Origin: a bacterium
GTDB taxonomy: Bacteria; Vulcanimicrobiota; Xenobia; Xenobiales; JADMJV01
DNA length: 64,000 nt
Direction: 5' to 3'
Assembly: GCA_018266105.1 (NCBI GenBank)
Contig: JAFEBA010000039.1
Span: 29,287 to 93,286, forward strand
Under the pieces are notes generated by a model. It was not told the DNA's origin and did not search any database. It worked only from the letters and a program-made list of their open reading frames with translations. How positions within the stretch are numbered: position 1 is the stretch's first letter; every line of letters starts with the position of its first letter. This document shows positions 25,301 to 33,796 of the stretch, one piece after another. Made by a program: the position numbers and the translations under genes.

Positions 25301-27503
25301 GGACCTGGTGGCGCTGATCGACCAGCAGGCGAAATTGCTGCTCCGCCAGTTCTAGCTCGGAGAGGCAGCGTGTGAATTGCCCCAGGTGCAGGTAAGTCAG
25401 TCCTCGACTGTTGTATGCCCAGGCCAGTTCGTCACGCAAGTCGACCGATTCGTGCTGATGAAGAACCAGTTCCAAGCAGCCTTTCAGGCCCTGTAGAATG
25501 GACAGCTTATGGTGAAAGCGTCCGTGCTGCTCCAGATAGGCGCACACTTGATTACGAAACTGGCCCAGGGGCCGGCTGGAGACGACTGATTCGGTCAGCT
25601 CTTGATTTTGGGAATCCAGTAGCCAGCGGTACAGACAGTCCAGGCGAAAGCTGCCGCCGTGCAGGGTCTCGGGGTCGGGAGCGGTCCAGGCCGGTCGATG
25701 CAGGAGCTGGTGGGCGGCCCGAGCCGCCAGGCGCTGGCAGGTCTGGCTGTAACGATGGCTGTAGTGTTCCTGAAGGTGTAACCGCAGGTTTTCGTGGGCC
25801 AGCTGCAACTGCCAGCCGGAGTTGGCCGTGGGGCGTTCAGCTAAGAACAAGGCCGGCACGTCGTAGAGAAGTTCTTGAACCATGGAAGGGGAAAAGCCCA
25901 GGTCGCTGAGCTCTTCAATCGGCACAGCCGTATAAGAAGTGGCCAACACCATCAGCAACCTCAACCAGGGGTCGCCCCAGCGCTTTTCCAGGTTGGCGAT
26001 CAGTTCCAGCAAGACCTCATCTCGGGCCGGCCACTGCCCCGGGGGCAGGTGGTCGGCTTCCAGGCCCTGTCCCAGCAGTCGGGACTCCATCAGAGTGTAG
26101 CCGGACTCAACCAGGCGCGCGGCCCGCTCCGGGCTGATGAAGCTGGCGGAAATAATGCGCTGACACCAGGTTGTGTAGACGGGTTTGTCCAGAGGAAACT
26201 CCAGCGAGATCGCACCTCGCTCCAACAACTGGGTGATGCGCCGCTGGAGTCTGGCCGAGCATCCGTCCCCGCGGTAGGCCAGCAACAGAAAGACCCCGTC
26301 CGGCAACTGGTCGGGTAGGAAGTCGGCCAGGGACAGGTTGCTGTCTGACCCCTCAAAGGCTTCGTCCAGGCCGTCCAGGGCCAGCACAAAACGTTGACCA
26401 TTGCGCAGCACCAGTTGACTGAGATAGGCCTGAAACTTTTCCGCAGGCGTCAGTGGAGAGTAGCGGCGATTGAGTTCTTGAATGACCAGCGGCCCGAGGG
26501 GCACCATGGTCGTGACCTGACCCTCCAGGCGGGTCTGGATACCCTCGTCCACTTCCTCGATCAAAGTTTGAAAGTCACCGCCAAAGCAGCTTCGAACGGA
26601 AAAGTGGAGCACCGCCAGGTCGGGACTGAGGGCCTGCTGCAGTCCCGCCAGGGAGAGGGACTTGCCGGCACCGGCCGGGGCATCAATGAGCAGATAAGCC
26701 GAGGCGTGGTTGGCTACCTGATGGCGCAAGGGCGATAGGAGAAAGTCGGGCGGGTGCAGCGAAGCCAGCGGCGGAAAGCGCTGCTGCAGGTGGTGAACCA
26801 CTCGATCGAACTCGCTGCGAGACCACTGCGGACTCCATTCGGCCGAGTCGGCTGAAGAATCGGCGGTTTGCTCGGGACTCCAGGGGCAGGGAGGCATCAT
26901 GGGAATTTGGACCGAGCCTACCTGCCAGTATTGGATCTCCTCACGGCCGCTGCGAGGGTTGATGCCGACTTTCCATTCCACCCCGCGCAAGGCGGGTAAC
27001 GCCAGTTCGACCCAGCTACCCAGGACTTCGCGATAGCGGGGAAGGAGGCTTTCCTGGTCCAGACTTCCCGGAGTCCAGCGCGAAAGGGGGGGGAGGGGAC
27101 TGGCTTCAGAACTGAGTTGAAGCCAGATGGTATGGAGCGGGATGCTGAGATCTTCTCTCAGGGTGTGCGGGAAAAAGATTTCCAGCAGAATTTGTTGCGT
27201 GGGCTGACTTTCCAGATGTCGCAAGAGATTGACGGAAAAGCGCAGCAGTCGCTCGTATTGAAGCGGCCGGTCGAGCCCGGAAGCCAGGGCGGCGATTTCC
27301 GGACGGCTCGGGTCCATGAAGCGGGCCAGTCCTGCGCTCATGCCGGTGAAGAGCCGCAGCAGATGGTCCAGGCAGGCGTAAAGAGAGTCCTGCGTGAGCG
27401 GTCCCTGTTGCACACGTTCGTAGCTCGCGGCGAAACGAGGCGACAAGCTGGAGGCCGGCGCCGCTGGAGAGCTACCTTGCGTAGAGTGGTCTAAATCGTG
27501 CAT
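22377..27503 (-). CDS. Giant STAND-type ATPase with TPR repeats
   Basis: 1708 residues. Residues 1-250 are unassigned helical sequence with Pro/Ser-rich ends. A P-loop at 274-282 (DAPAGAGKS) and Walker B FVLALDGLDEA (372-382) define a NACHT/STAND NTPase. A winged-helix-like block follows to about 620. From about 690 to 1500 there are many 34-residue TPR units (for example AYNSRGLTYLHLGQFTRCLSELELAEQQF), then a helical tail. STAND proteins couple ligand or partner binding by the repeats to ATP-driven oligomerisation. No nuclease, TIR or protease effector is seen, so output is unknown. The start ATG has no strong ribosome site. Confidence 0.85.
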   Translation of the reverse strand: MHDLDHSTQGSSPAAPASSLSPRFAASYERVQQGPLTQDSLYACLDHLLRLFTGMSAGLARFMDPSRPEIAALASGLDRPLQYERLLRFSVNLLRHLESQPTQQILLEIFFPHTLREDLSIPLHTIWLQLSSEASPLPPLSRWTPGSLDQESLLPRYREVLGSWVELALPALRGVEWKVGINPRSGREEIQYWQVGSVQIPMMPPCPWSPEQTADSSADSAEWSPQWSRSEFDRVVHHLQQRFPPLASLHPPDFLLSPLRHQVANHASAYLLIDAPAGAGKSLSLAGLQQALSPDLAVLHFSVRSCFGGDFQTLIEEVDEGIQTRLEGQVTTMVPLGPLVIQELNRRYSPLTPAEKFQAYLSQLVLRNGQRFVLALDGLDEAFEGSDSNLSLADFLPDQLPDGVFLLLAYRGDGCSARLQRRITQLLERGAISLEFPLDKPVYTTWCQRIISASFISPERAARLVESGYTLMESRLLGQGLEADHLPPGQWPARDEVLLELIANLEKRWGDPWLRLLMVLATSYTAVPIEELSDLGFSPSMVQELLYDVPALFLAERPTANSGWQLQLAHENLRLHLQEHYSHRYSQTCQRLAARAAHQLLHRPAWTAPDPETLHGGSFRLDCLYRWLLDSQNQELTESVVSSRPLGQFRNQVCAYLEQHGRFHHKLSILQGLKGCLELVLHQHESVDLRDELAWAYNSRGLTYLHLGQFTRCLSELELAEQQFRLLVDQRHQVHYRSGLASALNRRSEALRSLGQVGEAWECAHQSVEHHRQSLVEGGPQQPRLGLARALVQRARCAADHSLWPRALTDLQEALNLLEQSTRQAQARGNQSDVSTHFNEWVKALIVRAEAYRVVGENDNSLLDLDQALLLTQHLEEVQGVDWSNTKSPEVQILQARAYEALQGFEEALDAYDEAIHGYSQQVRQGRLDLRLALAEAYHARAELRRKRNRIDESIEDYTRSLAFQAQLIECEEQSDLRPFRAQTYQGRGDCLSQLARRREALQDYDKAIEDFLYGLNSGKLQQPDLRRLASVYFNSGQLYLQLGEASQAADRAASAIRLLEERLGGPGEVVAQAHLLQAEALHHLGDPVTGLETASKAIQVLSLRVRSGTGNLDRQLASAHRLRAELAQTQGDLNQALKDFGLAFHLYGADAGEEPDRLQQAEVLRRRAALQITQNETDAALEDLQAASDLLSGDPDKAWEERLQLRRLRAHILNRQERYPLAIAELLAGLEELRQRKADPALRMELLLELMGNQAHQQLWQDFTILYAEFLKTREEAPDVPLSEPVEKLFAQIEAERNPQSDESTRLARADVLVALARLYGQLQPEASGSVQARALFQRGSERLSCQRLTEALEDLSESVAQLRSEENSSNELLTEVYARRAEGLLRAGLGPRAMRDLDEATRLLSENPGRPRLLAQLATQKAQLLRVGGQFTQVVQELTYVLSLEEIQPLGAEVLSWMYLGRALALDKLGQVDRAAADFREAAQLLSQIPQERTEVLQERLRCRLRLLVLEDRSHANFLQFCAEDSCNCLGRLRALSPEMAGEWVVAWVHTILQLETALLSPRLISDMAEELSHYQPGPLCQPQCDQLSSLLGQLGGRVEQPGLGERLLSASINLALLGDRKRLTAALLDALALLYRLYQANPEHVPALRIEPALKALAEIQTQNPPSAELGVRWNNLMRHWLNLSDHQLAAAGVERSRLQTLRLW

Positions 27504-27656
27504 GTGATGGCGTGTGGACCTGAATCCGTCGTTCTACCGCAGCCCGGCTTATCCCTGGCTCGGGTCTGAGGGCTTGCACTTTAGAAAGCAGGAAAAGCAA
27601 GCGGGTGTCCCAATAACATCGGCTAGGGTATAACCCTGACATCAGAGGATTGGAAA

Positions 27657-28277
27657 GTGAGGCCACCCATGGTTCATGGCGGTCAATTGCAAGGAGCCTG
27701 GCATAAACGCCGTCGGCGCCTGGGGGACAGCGTACCCGGCTGTCTGCTCTTTATCGCCATTGTGATTGGCGGTTCGATTTGGGGCTACTTCAAGTTTGTG
27801 CACTGGCGGCCGCTCACCAGAGCTGGCCATAATCACACCACCTTTGACTACAAAAAGAACATACCGGCCTACCTTGAGTACGGACGTCGTATGCGTACCG
27901 GATTTTCTTTCCAGATCACGGCCATGTGCGACCAGAATCGCACCATCATCAATAACTATAAAAAGGGCGAATACAAAGGCCACAGTGACACTTTTGAGTC
28001 GGACTGCACTACGCTGTGTAACGCACTGCTCGATTCTATTCAGCAGTTCGACGGCCAACAGGTTCCTAACGTATTGGACAAAGCTCATAGTAAGATCGCC
28101 AACTGTCACCGTCTGGTCTTTGAGAGCATTCAGGCTCTGCGAGAAGCGGACGCCGCTGAAGGGGCAGACCATCAGCGCCTGATCAAGGAGGCTGAAAAGA
28201 AAGCGAAAGAGGCCTATACTCAGGGAATGGCCGGCGTTCGCGAATACAATGCCGTTTGGACCCGTACCTCCACTTAG
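27657..28277 (+). CDS. Single-pass membrane protein of unknown function
   Basis: 206 residues from a GTG, or 202 from the ATG at 27669 (a GAGG lies six bases ahead of that ATG). A basic patch (HKRRRRLGDS) precedes one membrane segment (CLLFIAIVIGGSIWGYF). The rest is a charged, helix-rich extracytoplasmic region with four cysteines (in CDQN, CTTLC and NCHRL). No family is recognised. It ends four bases into the stop region of the convergent LpxB-like gene. The 150-base divergent spacer with the ATPase gene shows no convincing promoter. Confidence 0.68.
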   Translation: MRPPMVHGGQLQGAWHKRRRRLGDSVPGCLLFIAIVIGGSIWGYFKFVHWRPLTRAGHNHTTFDYKKNIPAYLEYGRRMRTGFSFQITAMCDQNRTIINNYKKGEYKGHSDTFESDCTTLCNALLDSIQQFDGQQVPNVLDKAHSKIANCHRLVFESIQALREADAAEGADHQRLIKEAEKKAKEAYTQGMAGVREYNAVWTRTST

Positions 28278-29443
28278 GAACCGACGGCGTCCAACATCTT
28301 TGTGCTGGCACCGGCCAGCTGCTGAAAGGCCTGCCTCAAGAGCAGGCTTTTTTCATGCAGTTGCTGAGGATTCTCCAGCAATGTGTTCACTTGAGTGGCT
28401 ATGTCCTGGGCGGTCAGGAAGTCCACCATTTCGGGCATAATCGCTCTCTCCATCAGTTGGTTGGGCTGAGCCAACAAACCCACTCGATGTTTTTGTTTGA
28501 GCAGTAACCGGCCCTTCAGGTGCGAGCCGCCCGGTAGCCAGTCCAGCAGTCCCAGCAGGCCGTGTACGGGGAGCACTTCCGGGCAGTTGAGGGGCACGAT
28601 GGTCAGGCAGGGCACCCCCAGTGTGGCGGCCTCGGCCGTTTTGGTGCCAGGTAAGGATAGAGCCAGGACTGAGCTTGATTCTTGAAGCAGCGAATGCTCT
28701 CGTATAATGGGGATCTCCAGGCCCTCCCGGCAGAGGTAGCGGTCCCCCCGCAGTCGCCCGCGAGCGTGGTCCATGCGTGGATCAACGGGACGCTCCAGCA
28801 GGTGGTTGAGTCGCTCCAGGCTGAGAAAAGGTGAAAGCAAACATTGGAACCTGAGGTTGGGCCGGGTCAGGCGTAGAATTTCAGCCACCCGGCTGAACAG
28901 TGGAAGGGCGTGTCGAATTTCCTCATCCCGGCTGCCCGGTAAGAAGGTGATCAGTTCAAGGTCGCGCTCCGGGAGATGGGGCACCTGGAAATTGACTGAA
29001 TCTACCACCAGGTCGCCGACTTCCAGGATCTTTTCCGGGGCCACCCGCCGCCGCCTCAAGCCGGCGCTGGACTGGGCATTGCGGCTAAAGTAGCCCACAA
29101 AAGCGCTGTCCCACCAGGGGCGAGCCCACAGGTAGCTCCAGCAGCGCCAGCCAAAACGACGCTGAAACAAGGCCGTGTACATCAGGTCGCCACCCAGGTG
29201 GATGAGTGGGGTGCCTGGCGGATAGCGGCGTCCTTCCCGCCAGAAGAGCGACCAGAGCGAGCTCTTAGGCCAGACCCGTTCCACTCCGGGATAGCTTTGT
29301 AGGACCCTGGCTTCCTGGCCGGTGGCGAAGGTGCAGGGGTAGAGAATGATGTCACAGCTCCAACCCCGACTCGCCACCTGCTCGGCCAGAGGCCGGATCC
29401 AGGCCACTTCGCCAGGGCTGTTGGCGGTGATGAGAAGCTTCAC
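28274..29443 (-). CDS. LpxB-like (lipid-A-disaccharide synthase related) glycosyltransferase
   Basis: 389 residues from a GTG that overlaps the stop of the upstream gene (GTGA). The opening KLLITANSPGEVAWIRPLA and the LPGSRDEEIRHALPLF block are those of the LpxB/GT19 fold; the closing block ALSLPGTKTAEAATLGVPCLTIVP matches the donor-binding half. True LpxB joins UDP-diacylglucosamine to lipid X. This one is divergent and may glycosylate another lipid. Its place after the heptose genes supports an outer-membrane glycolipid role. Confidence 0.8.
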   Translation of the reverse strand: MKLLITANSPGEVAWIRPLAEQVASRGWSCDIILYPCTFATGQEARVLQSYPGVERVWPKSSLWSLFWREGRRYPPGTPLIHLGGDLMYTALFQRRFGWRCWSYLWARPWWDSAFVGYFSRNAQSSAGLRRRRVAPEKILEVGDLVVDSVNFQVPHLPERDLELITFLPGSRDEEIRHALPLFSRVAEILRLTRPNLRFQCLLSPFLSLERLNHLLERPVDPRMDHARGRLRGDRYLCREGLEIPIIREHSLLQESSSVLALSLPGTKTAEAATLGVPCLTIVPLNCPEVLPVHGLLGLLDWLPGGSHLKGRLLLKQKHRVGLLAQPNQLMERAIMPEMVDFLTAQDIATQVNTLLENPQQLHEKSLLLRQAFQQLAGASTKMLDAVGS

Positions 29444-29904
29444 TGGAGGTCCGATCGGCTGATCTTCTGCTGCATGCTGGTGGTGGATCGCCCCTCGATC
29501 AGAGGTGTGACCAGCACTTCTCCGCCCCAACTGCGCACCAGTTCAGCTTCGGGCAACTGGTCGGGGCGATAATCACCGCCTTTCACATGGACGGCCGGAC
29601 GAATCTGTGCCAGCAGGCGGAGCGGATCGGCTTCCTCAAAGAGAACCACGAAATCAACGCAGGCGAAGCCCGCCAGCATCTCGGCCCGATCGTCCTGGTT
29701 GACCAGAGGTCTGAGCGGACCTTTCAATCCCCGCACACTGGCGTCTGAGTTCAGGCCCACCACCAGCACCTCACCTTGTTGGCGAGCCCACTGCAGAGTG
29801 CGCAGATGACCTACATGCAGCAAATCAAAGCAACCGTTGGTAAAGACCACCCGCTTGCCGGTCAGTCGCGGTAGCAAAGCTTCAACCCCGATCACCTCAC
29901 CCAT
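29440..29904 (-). CDS. rfaE2: D-beta-D-heptose-1-phosphate adenylyltransferase
   Basis: 154 residues. Nucleotidyltransferase with FTNGCFDLLHVGHLRTL, the HxGH motif (His30, His33), and the loop VGLNSDASVRGLKG, closing with EGRSTTSMQQKI. It activates heptose-1-phosphate to ADP-heptose with ATP. In many bacteria this is the C-terminal half of HldE; here the two halves are separate genes, overlapping by eight bases. The C-terminus overlaps the next gene by GTGA. Confidence 0.93.
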   Translation of the reverse strand: MGEVIGVEALLPRLTGKRVVFTNGCFDLLHVGHLRTLQWARQQGEVLVVGLNSDASVRGLKGPLRPLVNQDDRAEMLAGFACVDFVVLFEEADPLRLLAQIRPAVHVKGGDYRPDQLPEAELVRSWGGEVLVTPLIEGRSTTSMQQKISRSDLQ

Positions 29905-30877
29905 GGAAGCTGGCCAAAATTTCTTCGGGATTGGCGGTGGCTGTACCCACCTTGCGCACCACTACCGCGGCCGCGTGACTGGCGGCCTCGATGGCCTGGG
30001 CCGGGCTGGCGCCAGCGGCCAAAGTCCAGGCCAGGGTCGAGAGCACGGTATCGCCCGCGCCGCTCACGTCGAAGACCTGACTGGCCAGGGCGGGTTGGTG
30101 ATGAACAGCACCGTCTTTCTCAAAGAGTGACATCCCGTGCTCGCCTCGAGTGATCAGCACATGGCTGCCCGGAAGCTGGCGGCGCAACTCATTTCCAGCC
30201 TGAAGCAGACTGCTCAGTGGCAGGGCAGCGTGGCCTGAGGCCTGGGTGGCTTCCTTGGCGTTCAGAGTGACCAGGTCCGCGCCCTGGAAGCGCCCCAGGT
30301 TAACCGGCTTGGGGCCGCCGATGACCCGTTTGCCGGCCGCGTGGGCGCGCTGGAACAGGGACTTTACGAATTCCGGCTGAAACAGGCCTTTGTCGTAGTC
30401 GGAGAAAACAACCAGCTCGACCCGTGGCAATAATTCTTGGACGCGCTCCAGCAGTTGTGCCTGGAGTTCCGCGCTCAGCGGCTCGCGGCTCTCAAAATCG
30501 GCCCGCACCATTTGCTGGCTGTGGGCTACGATTCGCGTTTTGAGGGTGGTGGGTCGGTCTGGGTCGGCCAGCACACCACTCACATCGGCCCCTCCACGAC
30601 GCAGCAACGCGCGCAGTTTTCGACCCGAGTCGTCTCGGCCCACCACTCCAACCTGGAAGCAGGGTACGCCCAGTTCTCGCAGGTTGGTGACCACGTTGGC
30701 GGCACCGCCCGGTGTATAGGTATAGCGTTGCACATCCACCACCGGGATAGGAGCCTCTGGAGAAATCCGGGTGACGCTGCCCCACACCCAGTGGTCAAGC
30801 ATAAGATCGCCCACCACCATCACGGCCAGCTTGGGACAGCGGGCCAGACATTGGTGCAGCCAGGTATTCTTGGACAT
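29897..30877 (-). CDS. rfaE1: D-glycero-beta-D-manno-heptose-7-phosphate kinase
   Basis: 326 residues, PfkB/ribokinase fold. MVVGDLMLDHWVWGSVTRISPEAP and GGAANVVTNLRELG are typical of the RfaE1 domain, and the ATP/anion-hole motif is DVSGAGDTVL. It makes heptose-1,7-bisphosphate for ADP-heptose. The ATG at 30877 sits in TGATG at the stop of the glycosyltransferase; a TTG one codon earlier is equally placed. Part of the five-gene minus-strand operon. Confidence 0.93.
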   Translation of the reverse strand: MSKNTWLHQCLARCPKLAVMVVGDLMLDHWVWGSVTRISPEAPIPVVDVQRYTYTPGGAANVVTNLRELGVPCFQVGVVGRDDSGRKLRALLRRGGADVSGVLADPDRPTTLKTRIVAHSQQMVRADFESREPLSAELQAQLLERVQELLPRVELVVFSDYDKGLFQPEFVKSLFQRAHAAGKRVIGGPKPVNLGRFQGADLVTLNAKEATQASGHAALPLSSLLQAGNELRRQLPGSHVLITRGEHGMSLFEKDGAVHHQPALASQVFDVSGAGDTVLSTLAWTLAAGASPAQAIEAASHAAAVVVRKVGTATANPEEILASFHG

Positions 30878-32016
30878 CAAATCTCCTCAGGAATCTGCAG
30901 ATGGGCCGGCAGGCTGGGGAAAACCCCCGAGTTGCTGCGGCGCGGTCGTTGACCCACCTCTTCCAGAAAGTGCAGAACCTCTTCGGCGGTCTGACTCCAG
31001 GAGAACTGATTGAGGTGGGCTTCTAATTCTTCACTGGTGCGATTCGGCTTCTCCAGAGCGTCCATGATGGTCTTGGCGATATCCACCGAGTCCTTGGGAT
31101 TGAACCAGAAGGGCATCGCCCCGCCGACTTCAGGCAAGGAGGCGGCTCGGGCGGCCGCCACCTTGGTACCACAGGCCAGCGCCTCGAGCAGGGGTAAGCC
31201 AAAACCCTCATAGAGGGATGGCATCACGAACAGGTCGGTGCGACGGTAGAGTTCCACCAGGTGAACATCATCCATCGGATCTAACCAGACCAAACGTGAT
31301 TCGAGAGAGTCTGTAATTTCCTGGAGAGCGTGGGTCTTGCCCCAGATCTTATCCGTCCAGGGAGTGCTGGGACGTGGGCACAACAAGGCCAGTTGATGAG
31401 GGATTTGTTTCTCCATCAGGCTCATGGCCTCAAGCAGTCCGCGCAGGTTCTTGCGCGGCTCCAGAGTCCCAACATAGAGCAGGAATGGTTTATCGTGAAG
31501 GGCTTCAGGCAGCAGGTCCTTGCGGACCAGCGGACTGGGACTGAAGGTCTGGCGATCGGGAGCCCAGTAGACGACCTCCATCTCTTCAATGGGATAGCCC
31601 AGATAATGATGAATCTCCGCCCTGGAGAAGTTGCTGACGGTCATGACCGCGTCGGCATGACGCACGGCTTCGGCCATGCGGGCCTGATCGTCTTCGCGAT
31701 GACGGGTTTGCGGATGAAAGTCGGTAAAGGGCGCCACGTCGTGCATCAAAGCCACGCGTGGACACTCCGGGTCCCAATCGATCCGGTTCCAGGGAAACCA
31801 GCAGACGGAGAGATCAGGGGCTTGATTGTAGAGGCATGTCGCCCAGCCGCGCTGAGCGTATTCTTTGAGAGAGCTGAGATGGCGCCGGCTTAAAGCCAGC
31901 AGGATGAATCGACTCGGATCCTCCTCCCACTGATTGAGGATTGCGCGCACGCAGCGGCCCATTCCGCGGGTGTCCCGGGTCAGGAAGGTGGCATCTACGC
32001 CAATCTTCAGGCTCAA
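30877..32016 (-). CDS. GT4-type glycosyltransferase
   Basis: 379 residues. N-terminal acceptor half opens KIGVDATFLTRDTRGMGRCV; the donor half has YVGTLEPRKNLRGLLEA, then LFVMPSLYEGFGLPLLEALACG with the E-x7-E motif and GTKVAAARAASLPEVGG. It should transfer a sugar from a nucleotide donor, retaining configuration. The start is TTG within TTGA at the stop of the adenine deaminase gene, so conservation begins at once; the upstream extension of the frame runs into the deaminase gene. Acceptor unknown; the operon suggests a heptose-containing glycolipid. Confidence 0.9.
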   Translation of the reverse strand: MSLKIGVDATFLTRDTRGMGRCVRAILNQWEEDPSRFILLALSRRHLSSLKEYAQRGWATCLYNQAPDLSVCWFPWNRIDWDPECPRVALMHDVAPFTDFHPQTRHREDDQARMAEAVRHADAVMTVSNFSRAEIHHYLGYPIEEMEVVYWAPDRQTFSPSPLVRKDLLPEALHDKPFLLYVGTLEPRKNLRGLLEAMSLMEKQIPHQLALLCPRPSTPWTDKIWGKTHALQEITDSLESRLVWLDPMDDVHLVELYRRTDLFVMPSLYEGFGLPLLEALACGTKVAAARAASLPEVGGAMPFWFNPKDSVDIAKTIMDALEKPNRTSEELEAHLNQFSWSQTAEEVLHFLEEVGQRPRRSNSGVFPSLPAHLQIPEEI

Positions 32017-33737
32017 GCTTGCAGGCCGATCAAAGCGAACTGGTCCACGTCCACCAACCCCAAATCGGTCAATTTCAGAGATGGGATCACCGGAAGGGCC
32101 AGAAAGGACAGAGACATGAACGGATTGGGGGCGCACCCCCCCAATTGGCGGGTCGCTTCGATCAGATCCAGGTTGATCTGAGCCACCTTTTCCAGTTCTT
32201 GATCGGAGAGCAGACCGGCGATGGGGAGGGGTAAGGCGGCCAGCACCTGGCCCTCGGCTACCACAACCCAGCCTCCCTGCATCTTTTCGATCTCACGGGC
32301 GGCCACCAGCATGTCCTGGTCGCTGCATCCGGCGATCACCAGATTGTGGCTATCGTGGGCCACCGTGGAAGCAATGGCTCCGCGTTTCAAGCCGAAGCCA
32401 CGTACAAAGCCTAACCCGATGTTGCCGGTCGCGCGATGGCGCTCGATGACGGCCAGCTTGAGAACGTCCTGGGAGATGTCTGACTGGAGTTTGCCAGCCT
32501 GGCTGGTGAGTTGGGCCTGGCTCCGTCCAGTCACAATCTGGTGGGGGATGAGTTCAATCACGTGAACATGCTGGGTCTCGCCAGCGATCTCAAAGCTGCT
32601 CAGGCTCAGCTGGGGCAGACGAACGGTAGATGGGGGAGGGGCGACCTCGGTCGGCCTGCCATTCCAGGTCAGAACCCCCTTTTCGGCAACCCAGCGCCCG
32701 CCTTTCATGACCTTTTCCACGGTGACCGCTTCAAGGTCGCTGATGACGGCCAGGTCGGCCATGTAACCCGGCGCCAGAGCTCCCTGAAAATGAAGTTGAA
32801 AGTAGCGAGCGGCGTGGTAGCTGGCCATGGCGTAGGCACGGGCCGGATCACAGCCCAGGCCGATGGCCTTGCGGATACAGAAATCGATGTGTCCTTCTCG
32901 CAGCAGGTCGACCGGCTCGCGATCGTCGGTCACAAAGAAACAGCGGTGCGCGTTGACGGCGTCCACGGCCGGTAGCAGTGCCTGGATATCTCGAGTGACC
33001 GAACCTTCTCGTAGCATCAGGTGCATGCCCAGACGCAGCTTTTCGCGAGCTTCGGCGGCCGTGGTGCATTCGTGGTCAGACTGTACGCCCGCGGCCACGT
33101 AGGCGCACAGAGGCTGGCCGCTCAGCCGTGGCGCGTGACCGTCCACCGGCTGATCGCCGGTTTGCAAAACCTTTTTCAGGCACTCTGGGTCTCCGTGTAG
33201 CAGGCCGGGAAAGTTCATCATCTCGGCCAACCCCAGCAGCTTCGGATGTTTCAGGGCTGCCAGATCGGCCGCGCTCAGGCTGGCACCAGCGTTCTCCAGA
33301 TGGGTGGCGGGTACACAGGAACTGCGCATCACCCACATATCCAGTGGTAGACCCTCGGCGCTATCCAGCAGAAACTGGATTCCCGGGGCTCCCAGCACGT
33401 TTGCAATCTCGTGGGGGTCGGTGACCACGCTGGTGGTGCCTCGCGGCACCACGGCTCGCGCAAACTGACGGGGAGTCATCATGGAGGACTCCAGGTGCAT
33501 ATGACCGTCGATGAATCCGGGCACGAGGGTGCGCCCCTCCAACTGGATCTCCTCCACTCCAGAATAACTGCCCAGACCGGCGATGCGGTCTCCGCAGATG
33601 GCAAGGTCCTGCTCAAGGAATTCGCCGGTAAACACGTTCAGCACCCGGGCCCCTTTGAGAACCAGGGGGGCCTTCTCTTGGCCCCGGGCTACAGCCAGCA
33701 AATGTTGCGCATCTTCGTAAGTGGGTCGGTTGTTCAT
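32013..33737 (-). CDS. ade: Adenine deaminase
   Basis: 574 residues, usual length. Amidohydrolase with LVPGFIDGHMHLESSMM (two metal His), VTDPHEIANVLG, DHECTTAAEA and the C-terminal SHNLVIAGCSDQDM block of Ade. It converts adenine to hypoxanthine and ammonia using metal ions. The ATG at 33737 is where family homology begins. It heads a minus-strand operon of glycan genes through four-base overlaps, an unexpected pairing of purine salvage with surface sugars. Confidence 0.93.
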   Translation of the reverse strand: MNNRPTYEDAQHLLAVARGQEKAPLVLKGARVLNVFTGEFLEQDLAICGDRIAGLGSYSGVEEIQLEGRTLVPGFIDGHMHLESSMMTPRQFARAVVPRGTTSVVTDPHEIANVLGAPGIQFLLDSAEGLPLDMWVMRSSCVPATHLENAGASLSAADLAALKHPKLLGLAEMMNFPGLLHGDPECLKKVLQTGDQPVDGHAPRLSGQPLCAYVAAGVQSDHECTTAAEAREKLRLGMHLMLREGSVTRDIQALLPAVDAVNAHRCFFVTDDREPVDLLREGHIDFCIRKAIGLGCDPARAYAMASYHAARYFQLHFQGALAPGYMADLAVISDLEAVTVEKVMKGGRWVAEKGVLTWNGRPTEVAPPPSTVRLPQLSLSSFEIAGETQHVHVIELIPHQIVTGRSQAQLTSQAGKLQSDISQDVLKLAVIERHRATGNIGLGFVRGFGLKRGAIASTVAHDSHNLVIAGCSDQDMLVAAREIEKMQGGWVVVAEGQVLAALPLPIAGLLSDQELEKVAQINLDLIEATRQLGGCAPNPFMSLSFLALPVIPSLKLTDLGLVDVDQFALIGLQA

Positions 33738-33758
33738 GGCGGTGGCTTTGTGTGAGGA

Positions 33759-33774
33759 GCCAGGATTTCCTGGC
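33759..33774. promoter_or_regulatory. Perfect 7+7 palindrome in the ade/lipoprotein divergent spacer
   Basis: GCCAGGA-TT-TCCTGGC lies in the 59-base spacer between the adenine deaminase start (33737) and the lipoprotein start (33797). A symmetrical site here could be an operator for either gene. No regulator is known. Confidence 0.35.
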
Positions 33775-33796
33775 CGGGGCGGGGTAGTCCTGAGCA

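Noticed and set aside
27642..28172. Minus-strand ORF of 176 residues
   Set aside because: Antisense to the single-pass membrane protein gene, whose strand has the plausible start and membrane segment.
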